From: Prochlorococcus sp. AG-402-I21
GTDB lineage: Bacteria; Cyanobacteriota; Cyanobacteriia; PCC-6307; Cyanobiaceae
Assembly: GCA_003216955.1 (NCBI GenBank)
Contig: QCHZ01000005.1
Coordinates: forward strand, 1 to 64,000
Direction of reading: 5' to 3'
DNA length: 64,000 bases
Shown here: positions 59,780-64,000 of the stretch, in pieces
How the letters are laid out: each line of letters begins with the position of its first letter
Numbering within the stretch: the first letter of the stretch is position 1
Notes under the pieces: generated by a model
What the model saw: the letters and a program-made list of their open reading frames with translations, nothing else
What the model was told of the DNA's origin: nothing
Databases searched by the model: none
Program-made: the position numbers and the translations under genes

Positions 59780-59887
59780 TTACTTGTACCACTCAGAGTC
59801 TTCTAGAAGATTTGAATACTCGTTGTAATCAAAAAACAGGTCTTCCTCTAATACTTCTTCCAGAGTGATTCTATGGAAATAAGTCAT
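59780..59887 (-). CDS. Acidic micro-protein (35 aa)
   Basis: MTYFHRITLEEVLEEDLFFD then YNEYSNLLEDSEWYK, strongly acidic. A good ribosome-binding site (GAGGTGA about 3-4 nt from ATG) lies inside the end of the upstream frame, with an ATGA overlap. Function unknown. Confidence 0.5.
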   Translation of the reverse strand: MTYFHRITLEEVLEEDLFFDYNEYSNLLEDSEWYK

Positions 59888-60024
59888 GCTTCACCTCGAA
59901 AAGGTGAGTTGTAATAAGCTTTGTTGACTGTATAAAGTGTGTAAAGAGATACAGCGATCCCTAAAAAACCTACAACTAGGATTGGAGAGAATGATGGAAA
60001 ATCATAAGTAGGAATTGAAGTCAA
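59884..60024 (-). CDS. Possible small membrane protein (46 aa)
   Basis: From TTG at 60024: TSIPTYDFPSFSPILVVGFLGIAVSLYTLY and a polar tail ending PFRGEA. One membrane helix. The stop overlaps the start of the next micro-gene (ATGA). The upstream start is uncertain because no ATG is available. It resembles small thylakoid proteins only in general layout. Confidence 0.4.
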   Translation of the reverse strand: MTSIPTYDFPSFSPILVVGFLGIAVSLYTLYTVNKAYYNSPFRGEA

Positions 60025-60118
60025 AATGATATAAATGATGACTAATATGTTCTAGAGCATCTGCATGCTTTTTGATTGAGGCTTGTACGACAAAATTTTA
60101 CGCTTAACACGACAAAGG

Positions 60119-60649
60119 CTAAGGATTAAAAAACTCAGTAAGTGATAAATCATTTCTTTTTAACAACGCAAAAGTTGTACCCTTGTAATCTTTGCATATA
60201 CGTAAGTCGGGAGATAATACAGTTGTATCTAGCCAACCTTTTTGAGTCTTTTTTATTTCTGATAGGAAACTAATCTTTTTACCTAGTAACTTTGGACCTA
60301 TTATTCCTGCTTTTTTAAAGCTAACGTTTATACGTTTTTGATCAATGATTTCTAAGCTAACAAGAATGTTAGTAGAAAATAGCTTTCCGGCAAAACCTTT
60401 TGGTCTTAATAAATTTAGTCCTCTACTTCTCTTTGGCTCAAGTATCTGTAAGTTATCTAATAGCGGTGAATGATTTAAAAGAGGTGAGTTAGAAGTACTC
60501 CATCTAAGTTCCCATACACCTGTGAGCAGATCAATTTGTTTTGTTATGTCTACAGAGGATTCGCTTTCAGCTAATTTTATGAGCTCTACGATCTGATTTG
60601 ATTTAGGGGTATGTTCAAGAACTTCTATCAATTTTGATACTGCATTCAT
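60119..60649 (-). CDS. PAP/fibrillin-family protein (176 aa)
   Basis: The block LLTGVWELRWSTSNSP (about 41-56) is characteristic of plastid-lipid-associated proteins (fibrillins), followed by a lipocalin-like beta pattern and a C-terminal DLRICKDYKGTTFALLKR. Cyanobacterial members are thylakoid or plastoglobule-type lipid-binding proteins linked to photoprotection. No signal peptide is visible. It follows two coupled micro-genes on the minus strand, 20 bp after the nearest. Confidence 0.8.
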   Translation of the reverse strand: MNAVSKLIEVLEHTPKSNQIVELIKLAESESSVDITKQIDLLTGVWELRWSTSNSPLLNHSPLLDNLQILEPKRSRGLNLLRPKGFAGKLFSTNILVSLEIIDQKRINVSFKKAGIIGPKLLGKKISFLSEIKKTQKGWLDTTVLSPDLRICKDYKGTTFALLKRNDLSLTEFFNP

Positions 60650-60669
60650 GATTATTGTTTGTTTAAAAC

Positions 60670-60867
60670 CTACAGTTGTTCGATATTTATCTGGTTGACA
60701 TAAAGAACGTGTGGCTGGTCTTTACTCCCCTCACTTGCTTGAATCCATTCTTTGTACTCTTCTGTTAGAGCTTTTTTATCAAGCCCATCAAGTTCCATTA
60801 GTCTCTTTGAAGCATCATTCATTGTTACTTCAAGAGTTCTTTTCAAGCTGATAGTTGGAATTTTCAT
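60670..60867 (-). CDS. Conserved-looking small protein (65 aa)
   Basis: MKIPTISLKRTLEVTMNDAS then a helix (RLMELDGLDKKALTEEYKEWIQASEGS) and a short beta end. Its ATG overlaps the upstream stop (ATGA), supporting the start at 60867. It lies directly upstream of the fibrillin gene and may share its transcript. Family not recognised. Confidence 0.55.
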   Translation of the reverse strand: MKIPTISLKRTLEVTMNDASKRLMELDGLDKKALTEEYKEWIQASEGSKDQPHVLYVNQINIEQL

Positions 60868-60965
60868 ACAAAGTTACCAATTAGAGAGTCAGCTAAAAAA
60901 GTGCAAACAACAAAAGCGAAAGTCATCGCTAGTGGTTTTTGAAACAAATCATTAGAAGAGTTCAT
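60864..60965 (-). CDS. Hydrophobic micro-protein (33 aa)
   Basis: MNSSNDLFQKPLAMTFAFVV then CTFLADSLIGNFV. One membrane helix. The stop overlaps the next start by ATGA, making a coupled pair with the 65-residue frame and the fibrillin gene behind it. Confidence 0.5.
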   Translation of the reverse strand: MNSSNDLFQKPLAMTFAFVVCTFLADSLIGNFV

Positions 60966-60974
60966 TGGATTTTT

Positions 60975-61091
60975 TTAGTAGTGACCAATTGAGCTAACGA
61001 AGCATGCTAAAGCTCCGCAATAAATAAAAAACAAACTCATTTCTAATGGTCTGCGACTAAAAAATGAGAGGTAGAAAGTAGTTGATTTCAT
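60975..61091 (-). CDS. Micro-protein with one membrane helix (38 aa)
   Basis: MKSTTFYLSFFSRRPLEMSL then FFIYCGALACFVSSIGHY. It ends about 10 bp before the next frame, in the same minus-strand series. Function unknown. Confidence 0.5.
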   Translation of the reverse strand: MKSTTFYLSFFSRRPLEMSLFFIYCGALACFVSSIGHY

Positions 61092-61099
61092 GTGGGTAG

Positions 61100-61207
61100 C
61101 TAAAACAATTTAAAAAGATTGTTTGCTTTTTTCTTTGCTGCTTTTTGTATACGGCAAAGCTCAGTCATCTCTGGTTTAGGGATGCTGAAAGGGGTAAACA
61201 ATTTCAT
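61100..61207 (-). CDS. Basic micro-protein (35 aa)
   Basis: MKLFTPFSIPKPEMTELCRI then a Lys-rich tail (QKAAKKKANNLFKLF). A strong ribosome-binding site (AGGGAG, about 6 nt before ATG) supports expression. First of the minus-strand micro-gene series 61207 to 60119. Confidence 0.5.
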   Translation of the reverse strand: MKLFTPFSIPKPEMTELCRIQKAAKKKANNLFKLF

Positions 61208-61347
61208 AAAATCTCCCTGATACTTATATGTTTTAGGGCATTTAGAGGTTCTCTAGATGTGTAGAACCCCCTAATAAAAAGTCGTACTTTTACTACAACG
61301 CACTACCTTTATAGCTTCTTATTATTGGAAGAATTTTTTGATCAACT

Positions 61348-61440
61348 ATGTTTACGCCATATCACGCAATAATGTTTGGGATACTGTTAATAGTTAGCTC
61401 TGCCTCAATTTTTCAAATGTCTGCAGCAGAACCTAGTTAG
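61348..61440 (+). CDS. Hydrophobic micro-protein (30 aa)
   Basis: MFTPYHAIMFGILLIVSSAS then IFQMSAAEPS, a signal-like helix and a short polar end. No ribosome-binding site of note. Tentative. Confidence 0.4.
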   Translation: MFTPYHAIMFGILLIVSSASIFQMSAAEPS

Positions 61441-61699
61441 TCATAACAAGTCTAACTAATATTATTTAGAATCATTTTCACTTGTCCTTACTTATCCATA
61501 CATGAGTATGAAAAGGAACTAAATACATTTAATCATTTTGCAGTTCCAATCCTGGGAAATGCGAAACAGCTTTTATATCCAGAAAGGAATCAATGGGTAA
61601 AAGAATTATTTAATCATCTTATGTTTATAGTTAACCGAACGAATAAATCTCATGAAACACGTTTTATTCTCTGATCATATTTATATTCGAATTAAATCA

Positions 61700-61873
61700 A
61701 TGAAAAAATTAATTCCATTATTATTTCTCTCATCTGCAACTCTTTACTCCACGATTGGTACATTACCTGTTAGTGCTATGGGCTGCAATTCATCTGCCAA
61801 CAAAGCCGAGGTGGTTTGTGCTGAAAGTGATTTTGATTGTGAAAAGAAACTAATAGAAGATCGAATCAATTAA
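61700..61873 (+). CDS. Small secreted Cys-containing protein (57 aa)
   Basis: From ATG 61700: MKKLIPLLFLSSATLYSTIG and a cleavage-like LPVSAMG give a signal peptide. The mature part has four Cys (GCNSS, VVCAE, FDCEKK and one more in the first) that could form disulfides in the periplasm. An upstream in-frame ATG (61652) would mask the signal. Function unknown. Confidence 0.6.
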   Translation: MKKLIPLLFLSSATLYSTIGTLPVSAMGCNSSANKAEVVCAESDFDCEKKLIEDRIN

Positions 61874-61877
61874 AAAA

Positions 61878-62009
61878 ATGTTAATTTACATCCCTGATTT
61901 TTACGAATCAATTGTCGAAGCCTGTGAGCGTGGTGAACTCTGGGAGGTTGAACCACCTTCTATTATTCCTACTCAATTAGAAATTGATTTTAACCTTGAT
62001 CATGCTTAG
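61878..62009 (+). CDS. Acidic micro-protein (43 aa)
   Basis: MLIYIPDFYESIVEACERGE then LWEVEPPSIIPTQLEIDFNL. Starts 4 bp after the previous stop and overlaps the next start, so it is part of an operon of three. Function unknown. Confidence 0.5.
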   Translation: MLIYIPDFYESIVEACERGELWEVEPPSIIPTQLEIDFNLDHA

Positions 62010-62142
62010 CCAATTAATCGTTATTTGTTCAGCAGGTTTGCTTGCCCTGGGTGGCATATGGGTATTGATCTCAGGTTTTGATGATGACGATAATGATGGA
62101 GATGGCATGACTTTCCCAGAGTTACAAGGATTGGGGACTTAG
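62002..62142 (+). CDS. Micro-protein with one membrane helix and Asp-rich tail (46 aa)
   Basis: MLSQLIVICSAGLLALGGIW forms a helix, followed by GFDDDDNDGDGMTFPELQG, an Asp-rich stretch that could bind Ca2+ or Mg2+ (DxDxDG-like spacing is visible in DNDGDGMTF). Overlaps the upstream stop by 8 bp in another frame. Confidence 0.5.
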   Translation: MLSQLIVICSAGLLALGGIWVLISGFDDDDNDGDGMTFPELQGLGT

Positions 62143-62219
62143 TCACCGAAATAATCTTTTTAAAGGTCTACTTAATGTTGCTTTTTCTAATAAAGTGAAA
62201 GCGAAAAGAAAAGTCTCCT

Positions 62220-62351
62220 ATGGCTAATATTAAATTAAATTCTGGTTCAGATGATGTAGGAACCAAATTCAAGATCATTGGAATTTCAGTTACCTTAGGC
62301 TTAAATGCAATCGTTTTTATTTGGTATTTTTTCTTTGCAGGTCTTACCTAA
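62220..62351 (+). CDS. Small membrane protein (43 aa)
   Basis: MANIKLNSGSDDVGTKFKII then a hydrophobic helix (GISVTLGLNAIVFIWYFFFAGLT). The soluble N-terminus plus C-terminal helix resembles small thylakoid proteins. The region before the ATG lacks a clear Shine-Dalgarno sequence, common in this organism. Confidence 0.5.
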   Translation: MANIKLNSGSDDVGTKFKIIGISVTLGLNAIVFIWYFFFAGLT

Positions 62352-62404
62352 GTCTTGTTTTAATCGATTATTTGTCTATTGATATAGAAGGGTGATTTAA
62401 AAAT

Positions 62405-62578
62405 GTGGTCAAAGAAATTACTATCTACGAAACTTTTGATGGGTCAAGGTTTGACTCTCTTCACGAAGCCAATAATTACGAAGATCGTTTAAAGAATCAG
62501 GCCATAAGATCGTTATGCAATCACGACTATGACGAATGGGAAGACTATATGTTCACTCTGTCTAAGGAAAACAGCTAA
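62405..62578 (+). CDS. Small acidic protein (57 aa)
   Basis: GTG start at 62405 with GGTGAT about 7 nt upstream: MVKEITIYETFDGSRFDSLH then EANNYEDRLKNQAIRSLCNH and an acidic end (DYDEWEDYMFTL). A competing ATG frame at 62404 gives only 29 residues and is less protein-like. The pattern DGSRFDSLHEA resembles small conserved cyanobacterial/phage proteins. Function unknown. Confidence 0.55.
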   Translation: MVKEITIYETFDGSRFDSLHEANNYEDRLKNQAIRSLCNHDYDEWEDYMFTLSKENS

Positions 62579-62672
62579 AAAAGGATTTCATTTCTCCATC
62601 GCTAAACAGGATTAGGAGTTATGCCGTAAATATCAACAATCTTTTCCCAACTTCATAAAAACCCTTATGGCT

Positions 62673-62954
62673 TTAATTCTTGAAATCTACAAATTGATTG
62701 ATAACTGCTTTAAAACTAGAAATCCATCTACCTATTCTTGATGAAGAAGTAAGAGATTTAGTTAAAAGTTCTATTTGTTCTTGTCTCTCTTTGTATTTAA
62801 CTTCCAGTTCGTTTTTTGCAATAGTAAGGTTTTCTTGTTGAATAGAGCAATCATTCTTTCCTTCCCAGTCGTTGATACTTGCTTCTAATTCTTCAATACT
62901 CATAGTCCTGTACTTGCTGATAAGTATTTTTAAATCATCAGGTTCGGGACGCAT
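62673..62954 (-). CDS. Possible coiled-coil protein (93 aa)
   Basis: Helical with Glu/Lys-rich heptads (EELEASINDWEGKN, then NLTIAKNELEVKYKERQEQIELLTKSL). No membrane segment. It is convergent with the plus-strand micro-genes. Family unknown; could be a local accessory gene. Confidence 0.45.
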   Translation of the reverse strand: MRPEPDDLKILISKYRTMSIEELEASINDWEGKNDCSIQQENLTIAKNELEVKYKERQEQIELLTKSLTSSSRIGRWISSFKAVINQFVDFKN

Positions 62955-63213
62955 GAAAAGTGATTTATTAACTAACGAAATCTAACTTGTAAAAAAAATT
63001 TCAAGGATGGGTAAACACACTCGTGTTTGGGCTATTTATACTTATCAGGATCATCAGTGGATCTAATCATTTGGATAGAGATCTCTCTAATTATTAGCTG
63101 TCATTGGTGTTTGAGGTTTATATCTATCAAGGATTAGAAGAAGCCGTACCGGACCGAATCTTTACCTTAGAAAGCTGATGCTTTACATTTCTTTACATAA
63201 ATTATTTTCAGTA

Positions 63214-63429
63214 ATGACTTCTTCTTCTTCTTCTTCTTCTTCTCAGGTAATCACTGAGTACGGCAAGCAAAACATCTTTGGCCGTGAAACACAGCCACAG
63301 CTTGTCGAGGATTACACAAGTTATCCAGAAGAAGCAGAAAAGACAAATGGTCGTTGGGCAATGGTTGGCTTTTTTAGTCTTCTCGTTTCTTACTTCACAA
63401 CTGGTCAAATCATTCCTGGAATCTTTTGA
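63214..63429 (+). CDS. hli: High-light-inducible protein 1 (71 aa)
   Basis: From ATG 63214. The Hlip helix EKTNGRWAMVGFFSLLVSYFTTGQIIPGIF carries the chlorophyll-binding ExxNGRxAM motif. Hlips bind chlorophyll and carotenoid and protect assembling or stressed photosystems in the thylakoid. The start region is a run of eight TCT codons (Ser), a trinucleotide tract. An upstream in-frame ATG (63178) is less likely. First of five tandem hli genes. Confidence 0.93.
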   Translation: MTSSSSSSSSQVITEYGKQNIFGRETQPQLVEDYTSYPEEAEKTNGRWAMVGFFSLLVSYFTTGQIIPGIF

Positions 63430-63590
63430 CTTCTGAATCGCCTTCTGCATCTGGCAACTACGTCAACGTAGTTGAGAAGTTCAAACCAGAAGACGCCGAG
63501 AAAACGAATGGACGCTGGGCAATGCTCGGCATGATGGCTCTACTCGGTGCCTACTCAATAACCCACCAAATCATTCCTGGAATCTTCTAA
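63426..63590 (+). CDS. hli: High-light-inducible protein 2 (54 aa)
   Basis: The frame opens at TTG 63426, overlapping the previous TGA (TTGA). Motif EKTNGRWAMLGMMALLGAYSITHQIIPGIF. No ATG precedes the motif in this frame, so a TTG or other rare start must be used. Translational coupling to hli 1 would compensate. Confidence 0.88.
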   Translation: MTSESPSASGNYVNVVEKFKPEDAEKTNGRWAMLGMMALLGAYSITHQIIPGIF

Positions 63591-63601
63591 AACAATTAAT
63601 T

Positions 63602-63721
63602 ATGCAACCATCTAACAAAACAATCCTAGAAAGAAGCATCGGCAGACCAGCCATGATGGCCTTCGTTCTACTAACAGGTATCTACTTAACAACCGGTCAA
63701 CTTATCCCAGGTGTCGTTTAA
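63602..63721 (+). CDS. hli: High-light-inducible-like protein 3, divergent (39 aa)
   Basis: MQPSNKTILERSIGRPAMMA with the tail YLTTGQLIPGVV. The motif reads ERSIGRPAM, so Glu, Gly-Arg and Ala-Met are kept while Asn is Ile. Shortest of the set. Its stop overlaps the next start (TAATG). Confidence 0.85.
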   Translation: MQPSNKTILERSIGRPAMMAFVLLTGIYLTTGQLIPGVV

Positions 63722-63867
63722 TGATTACTCAAAACAACAACAACAGAAACATTGATCCTGAAAAGGTAACTGCAGAAAGACTTAACGGTTATGCAGCATT
63801 ATTTGGATGCATCGCTCTAGTCGGTGCCTATGCCACAACAGGTCAAATCATCCCAGGTTTCGTGTAA
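63721..63867 (+). CDS. hli: High-light-inducible protein 4 (48 aa)
   Basis: Motif ERLNGYAALFGCIALVGAYATTGQIIPGFV, with Tyr at the usual Arg place. Starts inside the TAATG junction with gene 3 and ends in the same kind of junction with gene 5. Confidence 0.88.
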   Translation: MITQNNNNRNIDPEKVTAERLNGYAALFGCIALVGAYATTGQIIPGFV

Positions 63868-64000
63868 TGAAAAATCAAACCACTGAAACGTCAAGAGTAG
63901 AAGAAGGCAAAGTGATTGCTGAAAGACTCAATGGCTACGCAGCATTTGTTGGCTGCTGGGCACTCATTGGTGCATATCTAACAACCGGTCAGATCATTCC
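63867..64000 (+). CDS. hli: High-light-inducible protein 5, cut by the window edge
   Basis: Motif ERLNGYAAFVGCWALIGAYLTTGQIIP; the last residues lie beyond 64000. It closely resembles gene 4 (same ERLNGYAA core), pointing to a recent duplication. Overlaps the previous stop by one base. Confidence 0.9.
   Translation, partial: MKNQTTETSRVEEGKVIAERLNGYAAFVGCWALIGAYLTTGQII

Noticed and set aside
62404-62490. ATG frame of 29 codons in front of the 57-residue protein
   Set aside because: It shares bases with the GTG frame at 62405, which is longer, better balanced and has the better ribosome-binding site spacing.
63007-63066. Short plus-strand frame of 19 codons before the hli operon
   Set aside because: Too short and without features; the region is more likely the hli promoter and leader.

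Overview
The window is cyanobacterial, almost certainly a low-GC Prochlorococcus chromosome. It carries psbB, psbT, psbM, psaE, petB and petD, a run of high-light-inducible (hli) genes, pipX/pipY, minCDE, one compact rRNA operon with tRNA-Ile and tRNA-Ala in the spacer, AT-rich DNA, very short intergenic spaces and many genes below 60 codons. No phycobilisome genes are seen. The exact clade cannot be fixed from this sequence alone.

1-6,876: a mobile element of about 6.8 kb sits at tRNA-Phe(GAA). A 36-bp perfect direct repeat, the 3' end of the tRNA gene plus its flank, bounds it at 19-54 (attL) and 6796-6831 (attR, inside the intact tRNA). It encodes a tyrosine recombinase, a ParB-domain/DNA-methyltransferase fusion, a five-gene operon of unknown proteins behind a full-consensus promoter and a 350-nt leader, and a serine recombinase. 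Both ends carry a matched set of three copies of ACTTACATACCA, which look like integrase arm sites. It resembles the small tRNA-targeting integrative elements (tycheposons) and phage satellites of picocyanobacteria, and no metabolic cargo is recognisable.

6,877-24,523: ordinary core chromosome. On the minus strand lie a DUF2470 protein, an FGGY kinase, metK, a HAD phosphatase, rpsA, nrdR, psbT and psbB. On the plus strand lie psbM, a thioesterase, prmC and a TsaC-type gene. Then follow tRNA-Thr(UGU), minE-minD-minC, an HD hydrolase and ctpA (minus), petB-petD (plus) and a neutral invertase (minus).

24,524-30,384: the rRNA operon (16S, tRNA-Ile, tRNA-Ala, 23S, 5S) with a long leader and a strong terminator.

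30,385-37,532: mutM, psaE, a conserved protein with a possible helix-turn-helix, a LysM protein, an aldehyde dehydrogenase and a VTT-family membrane protein. After these come a DUF4278 micro-gene, a probable Yfr2-family small RNA and tRNA-Thr(GGU) plus tRNA-Tyr.

37,533-58,654: aroQ-miaE-cobI, dus, der, an EcfT-like protein, pipX-pipY (nitrogen/PII signalling), sepF-proC, a glycosyltransferase, recO-deoC-hpf, lipB, an acyl-CoA/ACP synthetase, a YlqD-like protein, pdhC and queA. The block ends with three sulfur amino-acid genes (cysK and two Cys/Met-metabolism PLP enzymes).

58,655-64,000: an accessory zone dense with micro-genes of 28-60 codons, often joined by ATGA or TAATG overlaps. It also holds a fibrillin-like gene and, at the right edge, a tandem operon of five hli genes that runs out of the window.
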